A stretch of 21,771 nucleotides of DNA from Phycisphaerales bacterium UBA6054 (GCA_002429045.1 DIYM01000021.1:1-21771), one strand, 5' to 3'; numbered from the stretch's first letter, positions 1-7,417 are shown. Program-made: numbers and translations. Notes: a model not told the origin generated them from the letters alone.

Positions 1-667
1 CGGGCGCACCGCCACGCGGGCCGCCGCGTCCCCCACCGCCGCGGGGTCCGCCGCGCCCACCACGACCGCCGCGTCCGCGGTCCTGGCCGATGGTGTTGAC
101 GGGGGCCTTCATCTTCTCGCCCTCGGTGCGGGCGGGCATGAACCGCTTGCCGCGCTCGATACGCTGCTCGATGTCGGTGGACTCGATCTCGACGCCGCGG
201 AGCTCGGCGATCTCTTCGCGGGTGCGGATCTGATCCAGACCGTCGAAGAGCGCCTTGATGGTGTTGAGCTTGGCGGTCGAGCCGTAGCACTTGGTCAGGC
301 AGTCGGTGATGCCCGCCATCTCGAGCACCGCGCGGACCGTCCCGCCGGCGACGACACCCGTACCGGGGGACGCGGGGATCAGGCGGACCTTGCTCGAACA
401 GTAATGCCCCTCGACCTCGTGGGGCAGGGTCGAGCCCGCCATCTTGATGGTCTTGAGCGAGCGGCGGGCTTCTTTCTGAGCCTTCTCGATCGCGGTGGGC
501 ACTTCGGGGCTCTTGGCGTAGCCGTAGCCGACCTTGCCGCGTCGGTCGCCTACGACGACGAGCGCACCGAAGCTGAAACGGCGACCGCCCTTGACGGTGG
601 CGCTGCTCCGGTAGATGTTCACCGTGTGCGACTCGAGATTGGTTGATTCGTCGAGGATTTCAGCCAT
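1..667 (-). CDS. rpsE: 30S ribosomal protein S5, 3'-truncated by window edge
   Basis: S5 of the small subunit, needed for decoding accuracy and 30S assembly. The frame opens with ATG at 667 and stays open for 222 codons to the window edge, so the C-terminus is missing. The N-terminal double-stranded-RNA-binding fold is clear (FSFGALVVVGDRRGKVGYG, about residues 31-49), followed by the S5 C-terminal domain with IPASPGTGVVAGG (about 97-109) and YGSTAKLNT (about 128-136). E. coli S5 ends at about 167 residues. Here the chain continues, and from about residue 195 it becomes almost pure Gly/Arg with some Pro (RGRGGRGGRGG). It is the last gene visible in the spc part of the cluster, 12 bases after rplR. 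The identity is certain; the full length and what follows (normally rpmD, rplO, secY) are not visible. Confidence 0.97.
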   Translation of the reverse strand, partial: MAEILDESTNLESHTVNIYRSSATVKGGRRFSFGALVVVGDRRGKVGYGYAKSPEVPTAIEKAQKEARRSLKTIKMAGSTLPHEVEGHYCSSKVRLIPASPGTGVVAGGTVRAVLEMAGITDCLTKCYGSTAKLNTIKALFDGLDQIRTREEIAELRGVEIESTDIEQRIERGKRFMPARTEGEKMKAPVNTIGQDRGRGGRGGRGGPRGGGGRGGPRGGAP

Positions 668-679
668 GGATTACTTCTT

Positions 680-1045
680 TCAGAACTCGAGACCGGCCTT
701 GCGGGCCGCGTCAGCCAGCGCTTTCACACGCCCGTGGAACTTGAAACCGCCGCGGTCGAACACGACCTGGCTGACGCCCGCACTCTTCGCCCGCTCCGCG
801 ATCGCCTGGCCCACGGCCTCGGCGGCGCCGATGTTCCCGGTGCCGCCCGACACCGACACGCCCTTATCCCGCGTGGACGCGCTCGCGAGCGTCGTGCCCG
901 CCATGTCGTCGATGACCTGCACGTAGATATGGTTCAGCGACCGGTAGATCGCCAATCGCGGACGCACCGGCGTGCCCTGCACCCGCTTGCGGATGCCGGT
1001 CCGGCGCCGATCGCGGCGGAGTGCTTTGTGCTTGAACTTGTCCAT
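680..1045 (-). CDS. rplR: 50S ribosomal protein L18
   Basis: L18 binds 5S rRNA with L5 and helps dock it into the central protuberance. The 121-residue product has the family's basic N-terminus (KHKALRRDRRRTGIRKRV), the core RPRLAIYRSLNHIYVQVIDD at residues 29-48, and the C-terminal VVFDRGGFKFHGRVKALADAAR segment that ends in GLEF, as in most bacterial L18. Its length is normal. It starts with ATG at 1045, lies 70 bases after rplF and is followed within 12 bases by rpsE, so it is part of the spc-type operon. Nothing unusual is seen. Confidence 0.98.
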   Translation of the reverse strand: MDKFKHKALRRDRRRTGIRKRVQGTPVRPRLAIYRSLNHIYVQVIDDMAGTTLASASTRDKGVSVSGGTGNIGAAEAVGQAIAERAKSAGVSQVVFDRGGFKFHGRVKALADAARKAGLEF

Positions 1046-1115
1046 CGTGACGACCTCCGTCGGTCTGCGGCCTCTTCGCGGGCCGTGCCGAATAAACCTT
1101 GCTTCCCGCGCTGCC

Positions 1116-1670
1116 TTACTTGCCGAACGCCTTGCCCTGCTTCCGCTGGATCACCTCATCGAGGTACTTGATCCCCTTGCCGTTGTACGGCTCGGGCTTC
1201 CGCTTGGCACGCACCGTCGCGGCGAAGTGCCCCACCATCTGCTTGTCGGCACCCTGCACGGTGATCAACTGCTTGTCCGTCGTGACCGTCAAGCCGGTGG
1301 GGATCGGCACATCGATCTTGTTTGCGTATCCGACCTTGAGCGACAGGCTCTGGCCCGAGACCGTGCCGGTCCAACCGACGCCGACGATCTCGAGTTTCTT
1401 CTCGTAGCCCTCGGTCACACCGATGACCATGTTGTTCAGGATCGCACGGGTCGTCCCCCAATACGCCCGGACGGCACGGTCTTCGGCGATCAAGGCCTCG
1501 TCGACCGACACGCTGATCGCCTTGGCGCCCTCGTCGAACGAGACACTGACCTCCGGGCGGTGCTCGAAGCTCAAAGACCCCTTCGGGCCCTCGATCGTGA
1601 CCGTGCGCCCCGAGACCGAGACCTTCACCTTCGCGGGAACTTCAACTGCTTTGCGGCCGATTCGTGACAT
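1116..1670 (-). CDS. rplF: 50S ribosomal protein L6
   Basis: L6 sits near the GTPase-associated centre and the sarcin-ricin loop of 23S rRNA. The open frame extends upstream to 1826, but the conserved N-terminus MSRIGRKAVEVPAKVKV starts with ATG at 1670, preceded by AAGGA at a suitable distance. That start gives 184 residues, close to the usual 177-180. The two tandem L6 beta domains are present, and the C-terminal motif GKGIKYLDEVIQRKQGKAFGK matches the family signature region. It lies 85 bases after rpsH, a gap without visible terminator, and 70 bases before rplR. Confidence 0.98.
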   Translation of the reverse strand: MSRIGRKAVEVPAKVKVSVSGRTVTIEGPKGSLSFEHRPEVSVSFDEGAKAISVSVDEALIAEDRAVRAYWGTTRAILNNMVIGVTEGYEKKLEIVGVGWTGTVSGQSLSLKVGYANKIDVPIPTGLTVTTDKQLITVQGADKQMVGHFAATVRAKRKPEPYNGKGIKYLDEVIQRKQGKAFGK

Positions 1671-1755
1671 GGTTCTTCCTTGGTCTGTCGTCGTCGTCTG
1701 CCGTATTCCTTCGGGCAGGGATTCCAGACGGTGCGGTTGGTGGGTTCGGTGCTGA

Positions 1756-2154
1756 TCAGACGACGGTGCAGAGCAGTTCGCCGCCGACCTTCTTCTCACG
1801 GCAGGCGCGGTCGGAAAGCACGCCACTCGATGTGGAAACGATCGAGATGCCGAGACCCTGGACGGGCGAGGGGATCTCGTCGACCTTCTTGTAGAGCCGA
1901 CGTCCGGGCTTGGAAGCGCGATCCAGCGAGTGGATCAGCGTCTCGCCCCGCGGGCCGTACTTGAGCGAGATGTGGATCTTGCCCTGGCGGCCGTCGTCGA
2001 TGACCTCGTAGCCGTTGATGTAGCCCTCGGACTTGAGGACATCGGCGATGCCCCGGCAGACCTTGCTGTTGAGCACGGTGACATGCTTGCCGCGGTTGCG
2101 CACGGTGTTGCGGATGCGGGTGAGCATGTCGGCGATGGGATCACTCATGGACAT
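1756..2154 (-). CDS. rpsH: 30S ribosomal protein S8
   Basis: S8 is a primary 16S rRNA binder in the central domain and, in E. coli, the translational repressor of the spc operon. The 132-residue product shows DPIADMLTRIRNTVRNR at the N-terminus and the C-terminal signature GLGISIVSTSSGVLSDR (about residues 100-116), both diagnostic. ATG at 2154 is preceded by AAGG eight bases away; a second ATG two codons later is possible but less well spaced. The gene lies 57 bases after rpsN. Whether S8 represses this operon cannot be read from the sequence. Confidence 0.98.
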   Translation of the reverse strand: MSMSDPIADMLTRIRNTVRNRGKHVTVLNSKVCRGIADVLKSEGYINGYEVIDDGRQGKIHISLKYGPRGETLIHSLDRASKPGRRLYKKVDEIPSPVQGLGISIVSTSSGVLSDRACREKKVGGELLCTVV

Positions 2155-2211
2155 GGGTGTAACCTTCTTCTTCTCTTCGGCCGGTCGCCTTGCGGCTCCG
2201 GCGTTGCCGAT

Positions 2212-2397
2212 TTACCAGCTCGCCTTCCGCATGCCGGGGATCTTGCCCTCGAGGGCAAGCTTCCGCAGCATGATGCGGGAGATCCGGAACTTGCGATACA
2301 CGCTGCGCGAACGACCGGTCAGCTCACACCGGCGCACGAGCCGGCTCGAGTACTTCGGTGTGCGGTTGCTTTTGGCAATCTGTGCCTTGGTAGCCAT
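2212..2397 (-). CDS. rpsN: 30S ribosomal protein S14, short form lacking zinc cysteines
   Basis: S14 is a small-subunit head protein. The 61-residue length and the ending GKIPGMRKASW match the short, normally zinc-binding (type Z) form. That form carries Cys at 24, 27, 40 and 43; here the residues are Cys24, Thr27, Ser40 and Met43, so three of four ligands are gone. The local sequence CELTGRSRSVYRKFRISRI resembles the cysteine-free E. coli form (CRQTGR, FGLSRI) although the protein has the short length. ATG at 2397 has AAGGAGG upstream. It lies in its standard place between rplE and rpsH. The identity is certain; loss of zinc binding is inferred from the residues. Confidence 0.97.
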   Translation of the reverse strand: MATKAQIAKSNRTPKYSSRLVRRCELTGRSRSVYRKFRISRIMLRKLALEGKIPGMRKASW

Positions 2398-2421
2398 TGC
2401 GAAAGCCCTCCTTCGGGCGAC

Positions 2422-3054
2422 TTACTTCTTAGCCTTCTTCTGGACAGGCTTGCGGAAGGGCATGCCCAACTCGTCAAGGACGAACTTGCTCATCTTCGGA
2501 TCGGAGTTGCTGAACGAGAAGTTGATGTTCATCCCGTGGGTGAACGACTGCTCGGCCATGTTGATCTCAGGGAACACACCCTGCTCGCTGAGTCCCATCG
2601 AGTAGTTCCCCTGGCGGTCGAACGACTTGTCGTTCAGACCCCGGAAATCCTTGATACGGGGCGTGGTCAGGTTGATCAGGCGGTCCATGAAGTGCCACAT
2701 GCGATCACGCCGCAGGGTCACCATCGCCGCGGTCTCGTAGCCCTCGCGCACCTTGAAGTTCGAGACCGACTTCTTGGCGGCGATCATCACGGGCTTCTGG
2801 CCGGTGATGGTCTCGAGCGTGTGGAGCACCGCGTTCTTCACGTTCGCCGGGACCTTGGTGCCGTCGAGGTGACGGCCCATGTTCACGTTGATCGTGATCT
2901 TGTCCAGTGTCGGCTGGGCCATCGGGTTGGTCACGCCGAACTCTTCGCCCAGCTTGCCGCGGACGTCGTCGTCGTAACGCGTCTGGAGCCTGGGCTTGTT
3001 GGGCGCCATCGCCGCGTCGATCGTGGCCTGGTCTGCCTGTTGTTTCTTTGCCAT
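2422..3054 (-). CDS. rplE: 50S ribosomal protein L5
   Basis: L5 binds 5S rRNA and contacts the P-site tRNA from the central protuberance. The core from about residue 22 (RLQTRYDDDVRGKLGEEFG) through KITINVNMG and the C-terminal INFSFSNSD stretch is typical. At 210 residues it is about 30 longer than E. coli L5. The excess is an N-terminal, Gln/Ala-rich extension of about 21 residues and a Lys-rich C-terminus (PVQKKAKK). ATG at 3054 is preceded by a GGAGGGG run. The gene lies between rplX and rpsN in the canonical order, 80 bases after rplX. Confidence 0.97.
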   Translation of the reverse strand: MAKKQQADQATIDAAMAPNKPRLQTRYDDDVRGKLGEEFGVTNPMAQPTLDKITINVNMGRHLDGTKVPANVKNAVLHTLETITGQKPVMIAAKKSVSNFKVREGYETAAMVTLRRDRMWHFMDRLINLTTPRIKDFRGLNDKSFDRQGNYSMGLSEQGVFPEINMAEQSFTHGMNINFSFSNSDPKMSKFVLDELGMPFRKPVQKKAKK

Positions 3055-3134
3055 CGCTCGTTCCCCTCCGCCGCGTCCGGGCGGGGTGGTCGGCCCGGGT
3101 CGTACGCGATCCGTGCCGTGGACAGTGCCTTCTC

Positions 3135-3467
3135 TCAGTTCCGGGGCCCGCGGATTTCGCCGAGGACCTTCCCGCCGCGTGCCGCCACGCGGACCTTGCT
3201 TCCGTCTTCCTTCGTCTCGAACCGCACGCGCGTCGGCTTGCCGTCGACCATCGGGGAGACGTTGGAGATGTGCAGGGGCATCTCCTTCTCGACGATGCCC
3301 CCCTGGGGGTTGAGCTGGGTCGGCTTGACGTGACGCTTGCGGACGTTGATGCCCTTGACGATCACGCGGTCGGCTTTGGTGATGACCTCGGCGACCTCGC
3401 CGGTCTGGCCCTTGTGGTCGCCCGCGGTCACCATGACCAGATCACCCTTGCGAATATGCCTTGCCAT
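3135..3467 (-). CDS. rplX: 50S ribosomal protein L24
   Basis: L24 is an assembly-initiator protein near the exit tunnel. The KOW motif is visible near the N-terminus (HIRKGDLVMVTAGDHKGQTG, about residues 4-23), followed by VNVRKRHVKP-type sequence and a conserved C-terminal half. I chose ATG at 3467, giving 110 residues, because GGAGG lies seven bases upstream inside the end of rplN; a GTG one codon upstream is the alternative. The start shares one base with the rplN stop (TGATG), which implies translational coupling. Confidence 0.97.
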   Translation of the reverse strand: MARHIRKGDLVMVTAGDHKGQTGEVAEVITKADRVIVKGINVRKRHVKPTQLNPQGGIVEKEMPLHISNVSPMVDGKPTRVRFETKEDGSKVRVAARGGKVLGEIRGPRN

Positions 3468-3853
3468 CACACCACCTCCGGCGCCAGCGAAACGATCTTC
3501 ATGTACTTGCGCTCGCGGAGCTCACGCGCGACCGGGCCGAAGATGCGGGTGCCCTTGGGGTTCCCGTCGTCGTTGATCAGCACCACGGCCGATGAATCGA
3601 ACTTGACGTACGACCCGTCCTTGCGACGCGTGCTCTTCGCGGTGCGGACCACGACGGCCTTGTGCTTGTCGCCGTCCTTGATGTCCGCGCCGGGCAGCGA
3701 CTTCTTGACGCTGATCAGCACCTTGTCGCCGATGCCCGCGGTCTTTCGGGTGAACCCGCCCCGACGCGTCGAGCCCCCGTACACCCGGATGATGTACGCG
3801 ACTTTGGCGCCGGAGTTGTCCGCGACCTCGCATCTCGATTCTACTTGAAGCAT
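3467..3853 (-). CDS. rplN: 50S ribosomal protein L14
   Basis: L14 lies at the subunit interface and forms bridges with 16S rRNA. The 128-residue protein starts MLQVESRCEVADNSGAK, the near-universal L14 N-terminus, and contains GDKVLISVKKSLPGADIKDG and IFGPVARELRERKYMKIVSLAPEV, all family hallmarks. It is a few residues longer than the 122-123 typical of bacteria, in the middle region (TRRKDGSYVKFDSS). ATG at 3853 has TAGGG close upstream. It starts the spc-like half of the cluster, 89 bases after rpsQ, and its stop overlaps the rplX start by one base. Confidence 0.98.
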   Translation of the reverse strand: MLQVESRCEVADNSGAKVAYIIRVYGGSTRRGGFTRKTAGIGDKVLISVKKSLPGADIKDGDKHKAVVVRTAKSTRRKDGSYVKFDSSAVVLINDDGNPKGTRIFGPVARELRERKYMKIVSLAPEVV

Positions 3854-3942
3854 GATGCCCTAGCTTTCTTCTATCCGCTCCGCGGGATGACGCTCCCGGG
3901 TGCGACGAACTCTTCTTCCGAACGCCTCGGCCGAACCCGGCC

Positions 3943-4206
3943 TCAACCGCCCCGCTTCTCCACGATGCGGTTGATCTTCCAGCTCTTGGTCTTGCTCACC
4001 GGCCTGCACTGAACGACCTCGACCACATCCCCCGCTGACGATTCGTTGTTCTCGTCGTGGCAGTGCAGCACGGTCCGCTTGTTCACGTACTTGCCGTACT
4101 TGGGGTGCTTGGTCTGGTACGCGATGACCACCTTGCGGGACTTGTCCCGTGCGTCGGTCTGCACGGTGCCGACCTGGGCACCCTTGATTTCCGTCGTATC
4201 GCTCAT
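3943..4206 (-). CDS. rpsQ: 30S ribosomal protein S17
   Basis: S17 is an early-binding protein of the 16S 5' domain. The OB-fold sequence is recognisable: GTVQTDARDKSRKVVIAY near the start, then HPKYGKYVNKRTVLHCHDE and GDVVEVVQCRPVSKTKSW. Its length of 87 residues is normal. ATG at 4206 is preceded by CCGGAG six bases away. It follows rpmC by 11 bases, so the two are almost certainly cotranscribed. Nothing unusual is seen. Confidence 0.98.
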   Translation of the reverse strand: MSDTTEIKGAQVGTVQTDARDKSRKVVIAYQTKHPKYGKYVNKRTVLHCHDENNESSAGDVVEVVQCRPVSKTKSWKINRIVEKRGG

Positions 4207-4217
4207 GGTCGCTCCGG

Positions 4218-4409
4218 TTAGCCCGCGGCCCGTGCCGTCTGCTCGGTCAACAGCCGGGCGATATCCCGGCGGATCTTTCCAAACTGCGAGGTGTCCTCGA
4301 TCTTCTCCGAGACGCTCTTGTTCCGGAGCTCGAAGAGCCTGGTGCGCAAACGCCCCAGCTCCTCGGCGATCTCTTCGGTCTTCATCGCTTTCACTTCAGC
4401 GCCTGTCAT
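4218..4409 (-). CDS. rpmC: 50S ribosomal protein L29
   Basis: L29 is a small helical protein by the tunnel exit, part of the docking site for nascent-chain factors. The 63 residues form two predicted helices with the family motif GRLRTRLFELRNKSV and the C-terminal KIRRDIARLLTEQ. ATG at 4409 is preceded by AAGGAGG, which overlaps the stop of rplP, so the two genes are probably translationally coupled. An in-frame ATG at codon 9 exists, but the strong ribosome binding site supports the longer form. Confidence 0.96.
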   Translation of the reverse strand: MTGAEVKAMKTEEIAEELGRLRTRLFELRNKSVSEKIEDTSQFGKIRRDIARLLTEQTARAAG

Positions 4410-4419
4410 CCCGACCTCC

Positions 4420-4845
4420 TTAAGCCTCGACCCGGCGGCCGATCATGCGGCAGCGGACGGGCATCTTCATCGCGACACGGAAGAACGCCTCGCGGGCACG
4501 CGTCTCGCTCACGCCCGCCAGCTCGTACAGCACGGTTCCCGGACGCACCCGGGCCGCCCAGTAGTCCACGTCCGCCTTGCCCTTGCCCATGCGGGTCTCC
4601 AGCGGCTTCTTGGAGATGGGCTTGTCGGGGAACACGCGGATGAACAGCTTGCCCTCACGCTTGAGGTAGTGCTGACACGCGATGCGCCCGGCCTCGATGC
4701 AGTTGCTCTTCAGCCAGCACTGCTCGAGGGACTGCAGCCCGTAGTCACCGAACGCCACGTAGTTGCCCTTGGTGGCCTTCCGATCGCGGACCCGACGGAA
4801 CTCTTTGCGGTGCTTGACACGCTTGGGGATCTTGTAAGGAGGCAT
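4420..4845 (-). CDS. rplP: 50S ribosomal protein L16
   Basis: L16 organises the A-site side of the large subunit and contacts aminoacyl-tRNA. The 141-residue product contains FGDYGLQSLEQCWL (about 32-45), IEAGRIACQHYLKREGKLFIR (about 50-70), the signature RMGKGKAD and RPGTVLYELAGV. The Arg of RMGKGK, hydroxylated in E. coli L16, is present. The N-terminus (MPPYKIPKRVKHRK) has a few more residues before the usual PKR.K.RK motif. ATG at 4845 lies 20 bases after the rpsC stop. Confidence 0.98.
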   Translation of the reverse strand: MPPYKIPKRVKHRKEFRRVRDRKATKGNYVAFGDYGLQSLEQCWLKSNCIEAGRIACQHYLKREGKLFIRVFPDKPISKKPLETRMGKGKADVDYWAARVRPGTVLYELAGVSETRAREAFFRVAMKMPVRCRMIGRRVEA

Positions 4846-4865
4846 CTTCTACTTCCCTTCCAAAC

Positions 4866-5570
4866 TCAACGGCGGCCACGAGCACGGGCGCGGGCGCCGG
4901 CTGCGTTGGACTGGTTCTCTTCTTCTTCGTTCGCGGCGTAATCGCCCTTGTAGATCCACACCTTCACGCCGATCACGCCGTACGTGGTGTTGCTCTCCGC
5001 GAACCCATAGTTGATGTTCGCCTGGAGCGTGCTCAGCGGCAACGCCCCCAGCCGCACATCGAGCGTGCGGCTCATCTCGGCCCCGCCGAGACGCCCGGAG
5101 ATCTGGATCTTGACGCCCTTGGCGCCGGCCTGCATGACGCCCTCGGCACGCATCTTGACGACGCGCCGGAAGCCCATGCGCTTCTTGAGCTGCTCGGCGA
5201 CATTCTCGGCCACCAGCTGGGCGTCCATGTCCGGCTCCCGGATCTCGATGATCGAGATCGAGACCTTTCGCCCGGTCATGTACTGCAGCTCTTCGGTCAG
5301 ACGCTCGACCTCGGCGCCCTTCGGGCCGATCACCAGCCCCGGGCGAGCCGTCCGGACGATGACCTTGAGCTCCTCGCGGGTGCGCTCGATATGGATGTCG
5401 GCAACCGCTGCGTTCGGCGGCGTCCTGTTCAGACGCTTGTCGAGGTGGTTGCGGATCTTCTCGTCCTCGACCAGCAACTCGCCGTACAACGCCTTGGGGG
5501 CGTACCAGCGAGAGCGGTGTGCTTCGGTCACGCCGAGGCGGAACCCAAAGGGGTGAGTCTTCTGTCCCAT
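4866..5570 (-). CDS. rpsC: 30S ribosomal protein S3
   Basis: S3 lines the mRNA entry channel and has helicase-assisting activity. It begins MGQKTHPFGFRLGVTEAHRS, the usual N-terminus. A KH-type RNA-binding domain with the GxxG loop VIGPKGAEV lies at about residues 80-88, and the C-terminal domain contains GRLGGAEMSRT. It has 234 residues, like E. coli. After an acidic patch (NEEEENQ) it ends in an Ala/Arg repeat (ARARARGRR). ATG at 5570 shares one base with the rplV stop (TGATG), with GGAG upstream, indicating coupled translation. Confidence 0.98.
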   Translation of the reverse strand: MGQKTHPFGFRLGVTEAHRSRWYAPKALYGELLVEDEKIRNHLDKRLNRTPPNAAVADIHIERTREELKVIVRTARPGLVIGPKGAEVERLTEELQYMTGRKVSISIIEIREPDMDAQLVAENVAEQLKKRMGFRRVVKMRAEGVMQAGAKGVKIQISGRLGGAEMSRTLDVRLGALPLSTLQANINYGFAESNTTYGVIGVKVWIYKGDYAANEEEENQSNAAGARARARGRR

Positions 5571-6115
5571 CAGTTCCGCTCCTGCACAGACACCGTGATG
5601 TGGCTGGTTCGCTTGAGAATCGGGTGGGCACGCCCGCGGTCCTTCGGGCGGAACCGCTTGATGTGCATCCCGTCATCGATCTTCACTTCCGAGACGACCA
5701 GGTTGCCCTGGTCGGCGCCGGCCTGGTCGGCGTCGGCCATCGCGGCCTGCAACGCCTTCCGGAAGTTCTCCGACGCACGCTTGGTCGAGAACCGAAGCAT
5801 GTTGTCGGCTTCCAACGCGTCCTTGCCGCGAACCAGATCGGCGACGAGCTTGGACTTCTTCACCGAGCCGCGCTGGTTGCGCACCTGGCTGGTGAACTTG
5901 CAGATGTCCTTGGGCAGCACACCCACCGCGTTGGCCAGGTTCACCATGTCGCCCCGACGGCAACGCGGGTGGTCACGCCCGGCCATCCAGTTCTTGACGG
6001 CCGACACGGCGCGCTCGCCGCTCAGCCCGTCACGCGAAACCGCGTCGGCCAGCTGCTCGACGCTGACGCCCGCCTGCTCGGCACGCTTCTTGAGTTCATT
6101 GGGTCGCAATCGCAC
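5570..6115 (-). CDS. rplV: 50S ribosomal protein L22 with N-terminal HTH-like extension
   Basis: L22 lines the peptide exit tunnel. The conserved L22 body is residues 75-181: KSKLVADLVRGKDALEA, a helix ending in LQAAMADA, and the C-terminal signature KRFRPKDRGRAHPILKRTSH. Bacterial L22 is usually about 110 residues; here it is 181, because about 72 residues precede the core. That extension has four predicted helices and reads like an XRE/Cro-type helix-turn-helix: AGVSVEQLADAV, then VKNWMAGRDHP, then GDMVNLANAVGVLPKD. The start is GTG at 6115 with AAAGG upstream, in the gap after rpsS, and the extension has the G/C-rich third codon positions of its neighbours, so it is very likely translated. 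Its function is unknown; DNA or RNA binding is only inferred. Confidence 0.95.
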   Translation of the reverse strand: MRLRPNELKKRAEQAGVSVEQLADAVSRDGLSGERAVSAVKNWMAGRDHPRCRRGDMVNLANAVGVLPKDICKFTSQVRNQRGSVKKSKLVADLVRGKDALEADNMLRFSTKRASENFRKALQAAMADADQAGADQGNLVVSEVKIDDGMHIKRFRPKDRGRAHPILKRTSHITVSVQERN

Positions 6116-6162
6116 GGCTCGTACCTTTCAAAGCCCCGGCCAAATGACCGGTGATCCGGAGA

Positions 6163-6444
6163 TCACTTGGACTTAATGCCTTCCTTCTTGTTCGTGTGCC
6201 CGCGGAACGTCCTCGTGTTCGAGAACTCCCCCAGCTTGTGCCCGACCATGTCCTCGGTCACGAACACGTCGTTGAACACACGCCCGTTGTGCACCTGGAA
6301 CGTGTGACCCACAAACTCGGGCACGATCGTGCAGGCCCGCGCCCAGGTCTTGATGGGGCTCCGATCGCCGGACGCTTCCATCTTCTCTACCTTCAGGTAG
6401 AGCTTCTCATCCACATACGGGCCCTTCTTGAGGCTGCGTGACAT
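6163..6444 (-). CDS. rpsS: 30S ribosomal protein S19
   Basis: S19 is in the 30S head and contacts L5 and the A-site region. The 93-residue product has the usual MSRSLKKGPYVDEKLYLKV start, the IKTWARACTIVPEFVGHTF core and the highly conserved VTEDMVGHKLGEFSNTRTF. Length and sequence are ordinary. ATG at 6444 has AAGGA upstream. It lies between rplB and rplV as in nearly all bacteria. Confidence 0.98.
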   Translation of the reverse strand: MSRSLKKGPYVDEKLYLKVEKMEASGDRSPIKTWARACTIVPEFVGHTFQVHNGRVFNDVFVTEDMVGHKLGEFSNTRTFRGHTNKKEGIKSK

Positions 6445-6499
6445 GCTTCGCTTCCTTCCATCGGACGCCCGGGGTTCACCCGGCCCGACCGTCTAATCC

Positions 6500-7357
6500 T
6501 TACTTGAGCTGCCCGTAACGCTTGGTCTTGCGACGCCGGATGATCAGGTCCTGCGACGGCTTCTTGCGGTTCCGCGTGCCCCCGCCCTTCGACAGCGTGC
6601 CCGAACGGCTCACCGGGGCGCGGCCGCCCTTCGAACGCCCTTCACCACCGCCCAACGGGTGGGCGTGGTGCGACATCGCCATGCCGCGGACCTTCGGGCG
6701 ACGCCCGAGCTTGCGGCTCAGACCCGCCTTGCCGATCCGACGGTTCTGGTGATCCGAGTTGCCGACCACGCCGATCGTGGCCCGGCAGTCGATCAGCACG
6801 CGACGGGTCTCGCCCGAGGGCATCACCAGCGTCGCGAACTTGCCCTCCTTGTTCGTCAGGCGGGCCGACATGCCCGCCGCCCGGCAGAACTTCGCGCCCG
6901 CGCCGGGCTGGAGCTCAACCGCGTGGACGTCCATGCCCGTCGGGATGTGCCGGAGGGGCATGCAGTTGCCCACGCTCGGCTCGATCGGCTCCTCGGTGGA
7001 GCTCAAGACCGTGTGCCCGTCCGTCATGCCCTTGGGGGCCAGGATGTACCGCTTGGCGCCGTCCGTGTACTCGACGAGGGCGATGTGGCAGGTGCGGTTG
7101 GGGTCGTACTCGATCCCGACGACCGTCCCCTCGATCCCATCGCGGTCACGACGCTTGAAGTCGATCTTGCGGTACATGCGCTTCACGCCGCCGCCGCGAC
7201 CACGCACGGTGATCTTGCCCTGGTGGTTACGCCCACCCTTGCGGTTCAGCGGCTCGAGCAGCGAACGCTCGGGCGTGGTCTTCGTGACCTCGTCGTGCGT
7301 CAGAACCGAGGCGTTGCGACGCCCGGCGCTGGTCGGCTTGTAGACTCGGATGCCCAT
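6500..7357 (-). CDS. rplB: 50S ribosomal protein L2
   Basis: L2 is a large-subunit core protein needed for subunit association and close to the peptidyl transferase centre. The 285-residue product has the usual OB and SH3-like domains: GRNHQGKITVRGRGGG (about 42-57), YDPNRT (84-89), PGAGAKFCRAAG (151-162). The C-terminal signature, normally RG..MNPVDHPHGGGEGR, reads RGMAMSHHAHPLGGGEGR here (224-241). The counterpart of E. coli His229 is kept as His233, but the Asn, Pro and Asp before it and the second His are replaced. ATG at 7357 is preceded by AAGGA-like sequence. It lies in the canonical position after rplW. Confidence 0.97.
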   Translation of the reverse strand: MGIRVYKPTSAGRRNASVLTHDEVTKTTPERSLLEPLNRKGGRNHQGKITVRGRGGGVKRMYRKIDFKRRDRDGIEGTVVGIEYDPNRTCHIALVEYTDGAKRYILAPKGMTDGHTVLSSTEEPIEPSVGNCMPLRHIPTGMDVHAVELQPGAGAKFCRAAGMSARLTNKEGKFATLVMPSGETRRVLIDCRATIGVVGNSDHQNRRIGKAGLSRKLGRRPKVRGMAMSHHAHPLGGGEGRSKGGRAPVSRSGTLSKGGGTRNRKKPSQDLIIRRRKTKRYGQLK

Positions 7358-7417
7358 GGCACTCGTCCTTCCTTACAACCGGCCAGCCCTTCGGAGCGAC
7401 CGGGTTCAATCAGTCGT

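Noticed and set aside
1930..3333. 467-codon plus-strand open frame across rpsH, rpsN, rplE and rplX
   Set aside because: It is fully antisense to four certain ribosomal genes and its translation is low-complexity Arg/Ala/Leu/His-rich sequence typical of a shadow frame.
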